Assembly (NCBI RefSeq): GCF_030160275.1
Contig: NZ_BSOA01000003.1
Coordinates: 451,937 to 515,936 of the forward strand
From: Dyella flagellata
GTDB taxonomy: Bacteria; Pseudomonadota; Gammaproteobacteria; Xanthomonadales; Rhodanobacteraceae
Direction of reading: 5' to 3'
Length of the DNA stretch: 64,000 nt
Part shown: piece after piece, positions 17,039-26,105 of the stretch
How the letters are laid out: every line of letters starts with the position of its first letter
How positions within the stretch are numbered: the stretch's first letter is position 1
Notes under the pieces: generated by a model
Told to the model about the DNA's origin: nothing
Database searches by the model: none
Seen by the model: the letters and a program-made list of their open reading frames with translations, nothing else
Translations under genes and position numbers: made by a program

Positions 17039-17334
17039 GTAGGCTGGGATGACAATCCCAGCATTGCCATGTATATGGCTTGCAGATGCTGGGATTGTCA
17101 TCCTGAGGTATCCCCACGTTTTTTGCTCTTGGATCCCGTAAAAATCAGGCAGCTGCGTTTTAGCCCGCTGACATCCAAAGAAACGGGCCGTCATTCCCGC
17201 GAAAACGGGAATCCATCTCGCTCTGATGCATCCTGAAAATGGATTCCCGCTTTCGCGGGAATGACGGCATTTGGGGCACGTATGCAGGTAAAGGAAAAAC
17301 GTGGGGATACCTCAGGATTGTCATCCCAGCCTAC
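17039..17334. repeat. Family A REP/BIME split by an inserted element
   Basis: The left part (17039-17103) starts GTAGGCTGGGATGACAATCC and the right part (17315-17334) ends CCCAGCCTAC. Together, minus one 12-bp duplicate, they rebuild a normal family A repeat. The 211 bp between them are a separate mobile-looking element. Confidence 0.85.
17104..17314. mobile_element. MITE-like 211-bp element with 20-bp TIRs
   Basis: The ends are perfect 20-bp inverted repeats: TGAGGTATCCCCACGTTTTT at 17104-17123 and its reverse complement at 17295-17314. It is flanked by a 12-bp direct repeat, GGATTGTCATCC (17092-17103 and 17315-17326), which appears once in intact family A repeats. It has no credible gene. 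Its interior carries a family B palindrome (GTCATTCCCGCG at 17190 and CGCGGGAATGAC near 17256). The source of transposase is not in the window. Confidence 0.75.
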
Positions 17335-17377
17335 GTTTATCCTAGCCCAGACGCCCCGCTGGATTTGGTGGATTGCC

Positions 17378-17965
17378 ATGCAGACCAGGATTGTCCATTT
17401 TCGTGTGTTTACGGTGCTGACCCTGATGGCCGCGTCGAGTGCTTGCGCCGGCCAGTTTGGCGATGCGCGCCCGGTCTCGCTCGCCAATGGCTTCAATCAT
17501 GTCGTTCTAGGCGGTCACGATGCCACCATCGTCGTGGCCGACAGGGAAAACTATAACGCCCATGATTTCACCGTGGCGACGATCTATATGCAGGGGCCAT
17601 CGGATCTTTCCAACGGCCAGGTCTTGAACCTTGTACCCGTCTTCTATGCCGATGCCAAAGACCAATACGAGCGGCTGCATCTGGTCAAGAGCGGCGGTGC
17701 GGATTGCGTGCTCCACGATTTCCGCATCCTTGCATCTGCGCGTTCCGATGCTGCATGGCTGATTCGCGCGGAGCGCGATATGCAACGCAGCTTTGCCGAT
17801 GCGGAGCCCGTGCACTTTTACTTTTACCGCCTGAAGGAAAACAAAGAAGAGCAGGTTGGACGACCACCGGTTTACTTCGAATTCGACCATCGTGTTGATG
17901 CAACCAAGCCGTATTGCGATGTCGACGAAGCCATGAGCAAAGAGTTGGGTATTTCTTCCCAGTGA
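17378..17965 (+). CDS. Exported hypothetical protein
   Basis: The likely start is ATG 17378, giving 195 aa. The longer frame upstream runs through repeat DNA and is unlikely. The N-terminus (MQTRIVHFRVFTVLTLMAASSACAG) is a Sec signal peptide; the 'SSAC' does not match a strict lipobox, so cleavage by signal peptidase I is more likely. The mature part has beta-strand-rich segments ('NHVVLGGHDATIVVADREN', 'FHFYFYRLKENKEE'-like) and two further Cys. I do not recognise the family. A periplasmic location is inferred. The MITE and repeat lie just upstream, so they may hold or disturb its promoter. Confidence 0.65.
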   Translation: MQTRIVHFRVFTVLTLMAASSACAGQFGDARPVSLANGFNHVVLGGHDATIVVADRENYNAHDFTVATIYMQGPSDLSNGQVLNLVPVFYADAKDQYERLHLVKSGGADCVLHDFRILASARSDAAWLIRAERDMQRSFADAEPVHFYFYRLKENKEEQVGRPPVYFEFDHRVDATKPYCDVDEAMSKELGISSQ

Positions 17966-18083
17966 AGTGCCGCGAGCCCATCGCCAGCTCCAGGTATCGC
18001 GCTTTACCCCAGGACTTCCCGCACTGGTAAGTCATATCCCCTGATCTAGGATGGATTCGGCCCGTTGATAAGGAGGACAACCC

Positions 18084-18302
18084 ATGGATCGCCCATTCAA
18101 ACGAGTAAAAAAGGCCGCCTGGCTTGGTGGCGTCTGCGCCGGCTTGGCTTACGCCCTGGGTGCACCGACCTGGCTGATCCGGGCGTTGTGGCTGCTGTTG
18201 TTCCTGGGTGCGGGCATTGGCGGATTGATTTACCTGGTGCTGTGGCTGGTCGTGCCGCAGTGGCCGCAGGAGCCGCTCGACTACGACACCGTCACCGCCT
18301 AG
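18084..18302 (+). CDS. PspC-domain small membrane protein
   Basis: The 72-aa protein starts MDRPFKRVKKAAWLGGVCAG and matches the PspC domain: a basic N-terminus, 'GGVCAGLAYALGAPTWLIRALW', then one long membrane segment ('LLFLGAGIGGLIYLVLWLVVPQ'). PspC-type proteins act in envelope stress responses at the inner membrane. No pspA, pspB or pspF is in the window. AAGGAGGACAACCC is a strong ribosome binding site before the ATG. Confidence 0.85.
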   Translation: MDRPFKRVKKAAWLGGVCAGLAYALGAPTWLIRALWLLLFLGAGIGGLIYLVLWLVVPQWPQEPLDYDTVTA

Positions 18303-18429
18303 CGGCGTAGGCTGCGCTAATAATCCAAGCTGTCTTCGGAACACTCGTGAAGCTCGGGCTGTATTCCTATCCTGCCTCTCGTGATTGATGCATGCTTCGA
18401 GTCGTTGACCTCAGTGTGCCGCCTTGCCC

Positions 18430-19845
18430 ATGACCACTGCGATAGTGCTGTTCCGCTGCGACTTGCGCTTGAATGACAATCCAGCACTTTCTGCGGCATG
18501 TGCAGCGCATGCGCGAGTCCTGCCGCTATACATTCACGACGAACGTGCGGATGCACCCTGGCAAATGGGGGCGGCCAGCCAGTGGTGGCTGCATCACTCT
18601 TTGCAGGCGTTGCAATCGATGCTGCGTGAAGGTGGTGCCAACTTGCAGCTTCGTAAAGGGGATACCCTGCGCGTGCTGCGTCATGTCATCGACAGCAGCG
18701 GTGCCGAGGCGGTCTACTGGAACCGTCGTTACGAGCCCGCTGCCATAGAACACGATAAGCAAATCGAGCAGGCTCTGCTTGAACAAGACGTCGCCGTACA
18801 CAGTTATTCCGCGTCGCTGTGGTGCGAGCCTTGGCGAGCGCAAACCAAACAGGGCGAGCCCTATCGGGTCTTTACTCCCTTTTGGCGCCATGTACGTCCC
18901 GGTCTTCGCGTGACATCGCCGCTTCCGCAACCGGCGGGAGTGAACTGGGTACAGCTGCCGGTGGGCCTCCCGCTGGAAGCCCTCGGCCTGCTGCCACGCA
19001 TACACTGGGATAAGGGGCTGGGCGAAGCATGGAGTCCCGGCGAGTTAGGTGCCAAGGAGGCGTTGGAGTTGTTTTGCGACGACGCGCTTGCCGAGTACGC
19101 GACGGCAAGGGATTTGCCGGGACGCCATGGCACATCCAGGCTTTCCCCGCATCTTCACTTCGGGGAAATTTCACCAACGCAGGTTTTGCATGCCTTGCAC
19201 GAGCACGCGCAACGCATCGATACACGCCGGCGCCCGGACATCGAACCTTATTTGCGCGAGCTGGGATGGCGCGAGTTTGCCTATCATCTGCTATATCACT
19301 TTCCTCGGACGCCGATGGAATGCTTCAACCCCAGGTTTGCGGATTTCCCCTGGGCGGCTGACGATGAAGGGCAGTTGGAGCGGTGGCGACGAGGGCGCAC
19401 CGGTATTCCATTGGTGGACGCGGGCATGCGCGAACTCTGGCACACGGGCTGGATGCACAATCGCGTGCGCATGATCGTAGCGAGCCTGCTTACCAAGAAC
19501 CTGCGGCAGCCTTGGTTGCATGGTGCGCGATGGTTCTGGGACACACTGGTGGATGCAGATCTGGCCAATAACACTTTGGGCTGGCAGTGGGTGGCCGGTT
19601 GCGGCGCGGATGCGGCGCCTTATTTTCGTATCTTCAATCCGATCAGCCAGGCGCAAAAATTCGATCCGCAGGGTGTGTACCTGCGCCGATGGTTGCCGGA
19701 GCTTGCTGAAGTGCCTCTCGATCTCCTGCATGAGCCGTGGAAGGATTCATCCATACCTAAGCGCACCGGCTATCCCTTACCCATGCTCGATCTGGCCTCC
19801 TCACGCGAGCAGGCGTTGCGCGTGTTTCAAGCATGGCGTAGATGA
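18430..19845 (+). CDS. phr: Deoxyribodipyrimidine photolyase (cryptochrome/photolyase family)
   Basis: From ATG 18430 the protein has 471 aa (a TTG start at 18424 would add two). The N-terminal alpha/beta domain begins TTAIVLFRCDLRLNDNPAL and binds the antenna cofactor in family members. The C-terminal FAD-binding domain has 'GTSRLSPHLHFGEISP', 'LRELGWREFAYHLLYH', 'GIPLVDAGMRELWHTGWMHNRVRMI' and 'FNPISQAQKFDPQG'. The 'WHTGWMHNRVRM' helix is the FAD site, typical for CPD photolyases. It repairs UV-induced cyclobutane pyrimidine dimers using blue light. It is monocistronic, and a tRNA-Leu gene lies convergent downstream. Confidence 0.92.
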   Translation: MTTAIVLFRCDLRLNDNPALSAACAAHARVLPLYIHDERADAPWQMGAASQWWLHHSLQALQSMLREGGANLQLRKGDTLRVLRHVIDSSGAEAVYWNRRYEPAAIEHDKQIEQALLEQDVAVHSYSASLWCEPWRAQTKQGEPYRVFTPFWRHVRPGLRVTSPLPQPAGVNWVQLPVGLPLEALGLLPRIHWDKGLGEAWSPGELGAKEALELFCDDALAEYATARDLPGRHGTSRLSPHLHFGEISPTQVLHALHEHAQRIDTRRRPDIEPYLRELGWREFAYHLLYHFPRTPMECFNPRFADFPWAADDEGQLERWRRGRTGIPLVDAGMRELWHTGWMHNRVRMIVASLLTKNLRQPWLHGARWFWDTLVDADLANNTLGWQWVAGCGADAAPYFRIFNPISQAQKFDPQGVYLRRWLPELAEVPLDLLHEPWKDSSIPKRTGYPLPMLDLASSREQALRVFQAWRR

Positions 19846-19906
19846 TGGGCGCCGAGAATGAAGCCGGCACATGCAAATCACGCCACTGAAAATCGTGAGG
19901 GAGTAT

Positions 19907-19993
19907 TGGTGCCCGGAGCGGGGCTCGAACCCGCACAGCCTCGCGGCCGAGGGATTTTAAGTCCCTTGCGTCTACCTGTTTCGCCATCCGGGC
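19907..19993 (-). tRNA. tRNA-Leu (anticodon UAA)
   Basis: On the minus strand the gene starts GCCCGGATGGCG and ends CTCCGGGCACCA, with a 7-bp acceptor stem and encoded CCA. The anticodon arm AGGGA-CTTAAAA-TCCCT places TAA at positions 34-36. A long variable arm (class II) fits Leu. The T-loop is GGTTCGAGCC. Confidence 0.95.
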
Positions 19994-20055
19994 GGGGGAG
20001 GGATTGCCGAATGACCGGCTACAGGCGCGCGGATCGTAACATGCGCCTTGCGATA

Positions 20056-20082
20056 ACGGAGCCGCAGGCTCCGTTTTGTTTT
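20056..20082 (+). terminator. Intrinsic terminator, plus-strand orientation
   Basis: ACGGAGCC-GCA-GGCTCCGT forms an 8-bp stem followed by TTTGTTTT. It could end read-through from the photolyase gene. On the minus strand there is no T run. Confidence 0.65.
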
Positions 20083-20090
20083 GGCGGGTC

Positions 20091-20336
20091 TCAGGCCACC
20101 GCGCTTTGCATCGGCAGTACCTGGCCCGGATGCGCGTATTGCGCCAGGCGAATATTGGATGCCGGGCCGGGCATTTCTACGCAGGTGCTGCGGCCGGAGC
20201 GGTTGTACTCGTCGCGGGCGGTTTCACGGGCCAGTTGAATGGCGGGACCTAGGCGCAGCTGGCTGAACAGCGTGGCCGAATCCCTTCGAATGCTCCAATC
20301 TCCATCTGGCGACTGTCTAAGCGAGTAGATCACCAT
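20091..20336 (-). CDS. Small conserved-looking hypothetical protein
   Basis: The 81-aa protein starts MVIYSLRQSPDGDWSIRRDS and has a central helix 'LGPAIQLARETARDEY', resembling the DUF2188-like layout (a strand with W, then a helical segment with A/R residues), but I am not certain. It has no membrane segment or signal. It lies alone between a terminator and the response regulator's upstream region. The function is unknown. Confidence 0.6.
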   Translation of the reverse strand: MVIYSLRQSPDGDWSIRRDSATLFSQLRLGPAIQLARETARDEYNRSGRSTCVEMPGPASNIRLAQYAHPGQVLPMQSAVA

Positions 20337-20431
20337 CGATACACTCCAAGGCAGGGGTGGGCGGAACGCCTGACTTAACGACTTCTACTTGAGCTACTTG
20401 TCCAATAATGGCATCAAAATTGAAACGAGTA

Positions 20432-20449
20432 TGTAGGCATTTTCCTACG
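20432..20449. promoter_or_regulatory. Inverted repeat resembling a GacA/UvrY-type box
   Basis: TGTAGG-CATTTT-CCTACG (6-bp spacer) resembles the upstream element TGTAAG-N6-CTTACA bound by GacA/UvrY in other gammaproteobacteria. It lies about 120 bp upstream of a NarL/UvrY-type regulator gene, so autoregulation is possible. This is inference from sequence similarity only. Confidence 0.4.
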
Positions 20450-20570
20450 TGGGCTGTGAGGGATGGCCCCAGATGAAAAATCCTTTCCAGACTGAGGGTT
20501 ATCGACTTGCAATGTGTCAGCGACGCGCCTACTTTGCGGGGGCCAAGTTCCCAACCAAGGAGGGGCCTAG

Positions 20571-21221
20571 ATGATTGACGTGGTATTGGTGGACGACCAT
20601 GAGCTGGTCAGAACCGGCTTCAAGATGATCTTGCAGCAGCCGGACATCCGCGTTTGCGGCGAGGCGGCCAACGCCGAGGACGGCTTGCGCGTGATCCGTA
20701 CCAGCAAGCCGCACATCGCGCTGGTCGACGTGCACATGCCGGGCATGAGCGGTATCGAGCTGACCGAGCGTATCGTGCGGGCAAAACTGCGCACGCACGT
20801 GATCGTGGTGACCGTGGTGGAGGATGCCCGCTTTCCCAAGCGCCTGCTGGATGCCGGCGCGCACGGCTACCTCACCAAGAGCTGCGCCGCCGAGGAACTG
20901 CTCAATGCGGTGCGCCAGGTGGCCAGCGGTCGCCGCTACCTGGCGCCGGCGGTGGCGCAGCAGCTGGCGCTGGCAACCCTCGATGGCGAGGGCTCCCCGT
21001 TCGATACGCTATCCAGCCGTGAGCTGGAGGTAGCCATGATGCTAGTGCGCGGCAAGGCGCTCACCGCGATTGGCGAGCAGCTCAGCCTGAGTCCCAAGAC
21101 GGTTTCCACCTACAAGCAGCGGCTGATGGAGAAGCTGCAGGTGGATCACGTGATCAGCCTTGCCCATTTGATGACCGTGCATGGCTTGCTCGATACGCAT
21201 AACAACCAGGTGGGAACCTAA
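20571..21221 (+). CDS. NarL/FixJ-family response regulator, UvrY/GacA-like
   Basis: The 216-aa protein has a receiver domain (1-120) with D8-D9, phospho-acceptor D53 in 'ALVDVHMPGMSG' and K103 in 'GYLTKSC'. A LuxR-type HTH domain (about 145-205) carries 'LSSRELEVAMMLVRGKALTAIGEQLSLSPKTVSTYKQRLMEKL'-type helices. The length, 'VKT'-like S.KTVSTYK recognition helix and overall order fit UvrY/GacA/SirA. In those systems the regulator activates CsrA-sequestering small RNAs. No cognate kinase is adjacent; the MASE1 protein at 11486 is not adjacent and lacks key kinase residues. Confidence 0.85.
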   Translation: MIDVVLVDDHELVRTGFKMILQQPDIRVCGEAANAEDGLRVIRTSKPHIALVDVHMPGMSGIELTERIVRAKLRTHVIVVTVVEDARFPKRLLDAGAHGYLTKSCAAEELLNAVRQVASGRRYLAPAVAQQLALATLDGEGSPFDTLSSRELEVAMMLVRGKALTAIGEQLSLSPKTVSTYKQRLMEKLQVDHVISLAHLMTVHGLLDTHNNQVGT

Positions 21222-21250
21222 GGGAAAGGTTTCCCCTGGCCCAAAAGCGC

Positions 21251-21319
21251 GTAGGCTGGGATGCTAATCCCAGCTTTTCCACACGGTATCCCGATGCTGG
21301 GATTGTCATCCCAGCCTAC
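21251..21319. repeat. REP/BIME-like palindromic repeat, family A
   Basis: A 69-bp copy with inverted GTAGGCTGGGAT ends, placed between the convergent response-regulator and rne genes. Confidence 0.9.
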
Positions 21320-21445
21320 GCGCTCGGTGCGCATAACAAACAGGTGGGAACCTAAGGAAAAGTTTGTTCTGGCCCGTGAAAAGCAAAAAGGGCCGGACGC
21401 AATGTCCAGCCCTTCGTTTGCAGAGGTTCGTTGACGACTGACCGG

Positions 21446-24400
21446 TCAGCTAAGCCTGCCGTCATGCTGTTGGCCCAGGTGCCGCTCGTCTTCCTCCGGC
21501 GATGACTGCTTGGCCTCGCCATGCTCCTCGCCGTGGCCATGCAGCGGGGCACTCGAAGCATGCTCATGGAGCGGCGCGGAGAGCAGATCGCCTTGTTCGG
21601 GCTGATGGACGATCGGCGCCGGGGTCACGGCTACCGGCTCTTCGTGTGCAGGGGCAGCCGTGGCGGGCTCGACCAGTACGGGTTTGTCCGCGTGCTTGAC
21701 CTCGGCGACGACGACGACCGATTCGGTCACCAAGTTGGTTTCGTTGGCAGCTGACGCAACTTCGTGCGGCACTGTCACGGTGACCACCTCGGCGTGCGCT
21801 ACCGGAGCCTCTTCATGCCGATGCGGCTGTGCAACGGTTTCATCGGAAGGTGTCGGTGCGTTGATCGCCACCACGGCGTCGTCCACCACGGGTTCACTCA
21901 CCGGAATGGGCGGAAGCACGGGCAGGTTGAACGATGAGGGCACCGGTGCCGGGGTAACGATCACGGGGGCGGCAGCCTGGTCATCTTCGAAGGCCGCAGC
22001 TTCAGGCTTGGTCGCAGTCACGTGCACGGGTTCTGCTTCGGCGACGGCCTGCTTGATGGTCGCCGGTTGATGCTGCTCGATGACCGCGGCAGCATGGATC
22101 GGTGCCGGTGCTGCAGGGACGCGCGCAACGGCAGGAGCGGCCGCTTCCGGCTTTGCCTCCACCGCTTCGGAATGTTCTTCCGGCGTGTCGAGATCATCAC
22201 GATCTTCGTCGTCCAGGTCTACCGCGTAGGCCTGTTCGTTCTGCCCGGCGCCCGCGGCGCCTGCGCCTTCATGGCGACGACGGCGACGGCCACCGCGGCG
22301 GCCACGACGGCGGCGCGACTGGCCGGCGGCTTCAGCTGCGGCGGCTTCGTCTGCCACGCCACTGCCTTCGCTCGCGACCACTGGCACGGTGGGTTCCGCA
22401 GCCGGCTTTGGCGCTTCGACCGGTTTGCTGGCCGGTGGGTTTGCCGCTTGCTGGGGTGCTTGCTGCGGCTGGCGCTCGACTTGCGGCTGGCGCTCGGCTT
22501 GCAGCTGACGCTCGGCTTGCGGCTGACGCTCGGCTTGCGGCTGACGCTGGCGTTCCGGCTGGGTCGCCTTGCTTGCTTCAGCGTTCTGCTGCTTGTTGCG
22601 CTGCTCGGCTACGGCCGCTTCATTGGCCTGCGTAGCCTTCGGCTGGCGTTGCTGTTGTTCCTGCTTGCCCTGCTGCTGACGCGCCGGCTGCTCCTGGCGC
22701 TGGCGCTGCTGATTCTGGCCCTTGGCCTGCTGTTGGGCACCGCGGCCTTCACGCTGCGGCTGATTCTGGCGCTGTTGCTGGCTCTCGCCACGCGCACGCT
22801 GTTGTTCGCCGCGGCGGCCGTCTTGCGGCTTGCTGCGAGGAGTTTCCTGCCGCACGGCTACCGGCGCAGGGGCCGGGGCGGGAGCAGGGGCTGCGGCGCC
22901 ATTGCCGCGGAACAGGCCGAACAGCTTGGACAAGAACCCACCTTGCGCAGCCGCCGGAGCGGGAGCAGGGGCGGGAGCTGCCGCGCTCTGGCGCTGCTGC
23001 TTCGCGACCGGCGCGGGAGCCGCTGGTTCTTCTTCACGCATCGGGGCGGGACTGCTGGGCACGATGCCGGTGACTGCCGGCTGCTCGCTGCTGCCGAGCA
23101 TCTGGCCCATCTTGCGCACCACGCTGGCTTCTTCGGCGGTGAGGCGCTCGTAGCTGGGCTTGCTGTGCTCGCCCATTTCCGCTTCGCGGATGCGCTGGAT
23201 CTCGATGTGCGGCGTTTCCAGCTTGTCGTCCGCCACGATCACCACGTGCACTTTGTTGCGCAGCTCGATCTCGACCACGCTGGCGCGCTTTTCGTTGAGC
23301 ATGTAATTGGCCACGCTGGACGGCGCCTGCACCAGCACCTGGCCGGTGTTGTCCTTCATGGCGTGCTCTTCGATCAGGCGCAGAGTCGACAGCGACAACG
23401 ATTCCACGCTGCGGATATGACCGTGGCCTTCGCAGCGCGGGCAGACGATCTGGGTGGCTTCACCCAGCGAGGGACGCAGGCGCTGGCGCGACAACTCCAG
23501 CAGGCCAAAGCGCGAGATGCGGCCGATCTGGATGCGTGCGCGGTCGAGCTTGGCCGCGTCCTTCAGGCGTTCTTCGACTTCCCGCTGGTGCTTGGGGCTG
23601 TCCATGTCGATGAAGTCGATGACGATCAGGCCGCCGGCATCGCGAATGCGCAGCTGGCGGGCGATCTCGGCCGCCGCTTCTAGATTGGTGTTGAACGCGG
23701 TCTCCTCGATGTCGCCGCCCTTGGTGGCCTTGGAGGAGTTGATGTCGACGGCGGTGAGCGCTTCGGTCTGGTCGATGACGATCGAGCCGCCGGAGGGCAG
23801 GCGCACGGTGCGGTCGAAGGCGCTTTCGATCTGGGTTTCGATCTGGTAGCGCGAGAACAGCGGGGTGTCGTCCTTGTACAACTTCAGCTTGCGCAGGGCG
23901 TTGGGCATCACCTGCTGCATGAAATCGCGGGCGTCCTGGTAGAGGGACTCCTCGTCGATCAGGATCTCGCCGATGTCATTGCGCAGGTAGTCGCGCAGGG
24001 CGCGGATGAACAGCTTCGATTCCTGGTAGATCAGGAACGGCGCCTTCTGGGCGCCGGCAGCTTGCGAGATGGCCTTCCAGGTGGCCAGCAGGTAATCCAG
24101 ATCCCACTGCAGCTCTTCGGCGTCGCGGCCCATGCCGGCGGTGCGCACGATCAGGCCCATTTCGTCGGGGACGGTGAGGTGCTCCAGCGCTTCCTTCAGC
24201 GCCTGCCTGTCTTCGCCCTCGATGCGACGCGAAACGCCACCCGCCTTCGGGTTGTTTGGCATCAGCACCATGTAGCGGCCGGCCAGGCTGATGAAGGTGG
24301 TCAGGGCGGCGCCCTTGTTGCCGCGCTCCTCCTTCTCCACCTGCACCACCACTTCCTGGCCTTCCTTGAGCAGGTCGCGGATGTTGGACTTGTAGGGATC

Positions 24401-24646
24401 GTGGCCCGACGCGAAGTATTCGCGGGCGATTTCCTTCAGCGGGAGGAAGCCATGGCGCTCGGCGCCGTAGTCGACAAAGCAGGCTTCGAGGGAGGGTTCG
24501 ACGCGAGTGATGCGGCCTTTGTAGATGTTGGCTTTTTTCTGTTCGCGGGACGGGATTTCAATATCAAGGTCGTACAAGGTCTGGCCATCCACGATGGCCA
24601 CACGCAACTCTTCACGCTGAGTTGCGTTGATCAACATTCTTTTCAT
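21446..24646 (-). CDS. rne: Ribonuclease E
   Basis: From ATG 24646 the protein has 1066 aa. Residues 36-118 form the S1 RNA-binding domain. The catalytic region has D301 in '[10 protein letters not shown]' and D344 in '[10 protein letters not shown]', equivalent to the metal-binding Asp pair of E. coli (303/346). The Zn-link CPRC is at 402-405 (E. coli 404-407). After about residue 500 the protein becomes low-complexity and disordered, rich in Gln, Arg, Ala and Pro (with repeated 'QAERQPQ' units and an Arg-rich '[14 protein letters not shown]' block), as is usual for the degradosome scaffold. It initiates mRNA decay and processes rRNA and tRNA. It is divergent from rluC, a common gammaproteobacterial order. 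A 13-bp T-rich stretch is absent from the intergenic region, so its autoregulation was not resolved. Confidence 0.96.
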   Translation of the reverse strand: MKRMLINATQREELRVAIVDGQTLYDLDIEIPSREQKKANIYKGRITRVEPSLEACFVDYGAERHGFLPLKEIAREYFASGHDPYKSNIRDLLKEGQEVVVQVEKEERGNKGAALTTFISLAGRYMVLMPNNPKAGGVSRRIEGEDRQALKEALEHLTVPDEMGLIVRTAGMGRDAEELQWDLDYLLATWKAISQAAGAQKAPFLIYQESKLFIRALRDYLRNDIGEILIDEESLYQDARDFMQQVMPNALRKLKLYKDDTPLFSRYQIETQIESAFDRTVRLPSGGSIVIDQTEALTAVDINSSKATKGGDIEETAFNTNLEAAAEIARQLRIRDAGGLIVIDFIDMDSPKHQREVEERLKDAAKLDRARIQIGRISRFGLLELSRQRLRPSLGEATQIVCPRCEGHGHIRSVESLSLSTLRLIEEHAMKDNTGQVLVQAPSSVANYMLNEKRASVVEIELRNKVHVVIVADDKLETPHIEIQRIREAEMGEHSKPSYERLTAEEASVVRKMGQMLGSSEQPAVTGIVPSSPAPMREEEPAAPAPVAKQQRQSAAAPAPAPAPAAAQGGFLSKLFGLFRGNGAAAPAPAPAPAPVAVRQETPRSKPQDGRRGEQQRARGESQQQRQNQPQREGRGAQQQAKGQNQQRQRQEQPARQQQGKQEQQQRQPKATQANEAAVAEQRNKQQNAEASKATQPERQRQPQAERQPQAERQLQAERQPQVERQPQQAPQQAANPPASKPVEAPKPAAEPTVPVVASEGSGVADEAAAAEAAGQSRRRRGRRGGRRRRRHEGAGAAGAGQNEQAYAVDLDDEDRDDLDTPEEHSEAVEAKPEAAAPAVARVPAAPAPIHAAAVIEQHQPATIKQAVAEAEPVHVTATKPEAAAFEDDQAAAPVIVTPAPVPSSFNLPVLPPIPVSEPVVDDAVVAINAPTPSDETVAQPHRHEEAPVAHAEVVTVTVPHEVASAANETNLVTESVVVVAEVKHADKPVLVEPATAAPAHEEPVAVTPAPIVHQPEQGDLLSAPLHEHASSAPLHGHGEEHGEAKQSSPEEDERHLGQQHDGRLS

Positions 24647-24983
24647 TGTGATTCCTCGGCTTGGCCGCGCGTCGCGCGCCGTGGGGGCGCCTGGTGTGGC
24701 GGCCTCTCCTGCGGATCGCGCCGCTGCGGTAAAGCGGCAAAAATGAACGGTAACGTTCCCGATACCGGGATGATTCTTTGCACGCACGCCGCCTCGTCAG
24801 GCAACAAAACCGGACAAGCGGCTACCCGAACCGTTACGATGAAAGGGTGTTTGCAACCGGCTGCCAAGACGGGCGACCGGAGCGAACCTCGCCGGCGTAA
24901 CAGGCGGGCGCCCGAGTCCCAACGGATGTCGGTGGGCCGGGCTAAGCGCCAGGCGAGTATCCTCTCAACCCAGGTTTTTTTCA

Positions 24984-25955
24984 ATGCAGACGGCAACTTC
25001 CCCCGATGTACCTCAAGGGGTGCGTCAAGTAGAGATTGGTCCCGAGCGCGATGGCCAGCGTATCGACAACGCCCTCGTGACCCTGCTCAAGGGGGTGCCC
25101 AAGAGCATGATTTACCGGCTCCTGCGCACCGGGCAGGTGCGTGTAAACGGCAAGCGCGCGAAGCCGGATACCCGTCTCAGTCAGGGTGATACGCTGCGCA
25201 TTCCCCCGGTTCGGGTCGCCGAGCGTCCTGCCGATGAGGGGGCTCCACCGGCGGCGATCGCCGCCGCAGCCGCAGCCGTGATCTTCGAGGACAAGCATTT
25301 CCTGGTCATCGACAAGCCGGCCGGCATGGCCAGCCATGGCGGCAGCGGGGTGAGTTTCGGGGCGATCGAGCTGCTGCGGCAGGCGCGGCCCAAGGAGCAT
25401 CTGGAACTGGTGCACCGCCTGGACCGGGATACCAGCGGGGTGCTGGTGTTCGCCCGTACCCGCGCCGGGCTGACCGGTTTGCAGGCCGCGATCCGCGCCG
25501 GCGAGGTCACCAAACAATACCTATGCTTGATGGTGGGTCACCCGCAAAAGGCCAAGTTCGACGTGAACGCGCCGCTGAAGAAGTCGGTCTTGCAGGGCGG
25601 CGAGCGGATGGTGCGAGTGGCGGATGACGGCAAGCCCTCGCTGACTTTTTTCCGCGAGATGGAGCATTACTCCGGTGCGCGCCTGATGCAGGCCACCCTG
25701 GGCACCGGCCGCACCCACCAGATCCGTGTGCATGCCGCGCACGTTGGCCACCCGCTGGCCGGGGACGCCAAGTATGGCGACAAGGAGGCGAACAAGCGCT
25801 TCCGCGAGCGGGGGCTGCACCGGCTGTTCCTGCATGCCTCGCATCTGTCGTTCGAGCTGGATGGCCGCGCCTACGGGTTCTCCGCGCCGCTGCCGGATGA
25901 ATTGAAGGCCGTGCTGAATGCGCTAGCGCCACAGGAAAAAAGCCGGAAGCGCTGA
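24984..25955 (+). CDS. rluC: Ribosomal large subunit pseudouridine synthase C
   Basis: The 323-aa protein has an N-terminal S4 RNA-binding domain (about 22-80, 'RIDNALVTLLKGVPKSMIYRLLR'). The catalytic domain contains 'ELVHRLDRDTSGVLVFA', where D147 is the nucleophilic Asp, and 'GRTHQIRVH' near residue 240. RluC makes three pseudouridines in 23S rRNA. It is divergent from rne. The ATG at 24984 is preceded by a T-run rather than a strong binding site. A family C repeat follows the stop. Confidence 0.92.
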   Translation: MQTATSPDVPQGVRQVEIGPERDGQRIDNALVTLLKGVPKSMIYRLLRTGQVRVNGKRAKPDTRLSQGDTLRIPPVRVAERPADEGAPPAAIAAAAAAVIFEDKHFLVIDKPAGMASHGGSGVSFGAIELLRQARPKEHLELVHRLDRDTSGVLVFARTRAGLTGLQAAIRAGEVTKQYLCLMVGHPQKAKFDVNAPLKKSVLQGGERMVRVADDGKPSLTFFREMEHYSGARLMQATLGTGRTHQIRVHAAHVGHPLAGDAKYGDKEANKRFRERGLHRLFLHASHLSFELDGRAYGFSAPLPDELKAVLNALAPQEKSRKR

Positions 25956-25970
25956 GCGAGCCGCTAATGC

Positions 25971-26092
25971 TCCCTCCCCTGCTTGCAGGGGAGGGCTGGG
26001 GTGGGGTAAAGCAACCTCGCGGTGAATTTCAACAGGGCGGCAAGCTCGTGCAACCCCACCCCAACCCTCCCCTGCCTGCGCAGGGGAGGGGG
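25971..26092. repeat. Family C intergenic repeat, full length
   Basis: A 122-bp element with CCCTCCCCTGC...GGTTGGGG-like arms in inverted layout around a variable middle with AAGCAACCTCG. Other copies are at 33305, 45011 and 48155. Confidence 0.85.
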
Positions 26093-26105
26093 CACAGCTC
26101 TCAAC

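Noticed and set aside
24984-25955. Calling the S4-domain pseudouridine synthase RluD instead of RluC
   Set aside because: Divergent pairing with rne and the longer N-terminal extension fit RluC, so I kept rluC.
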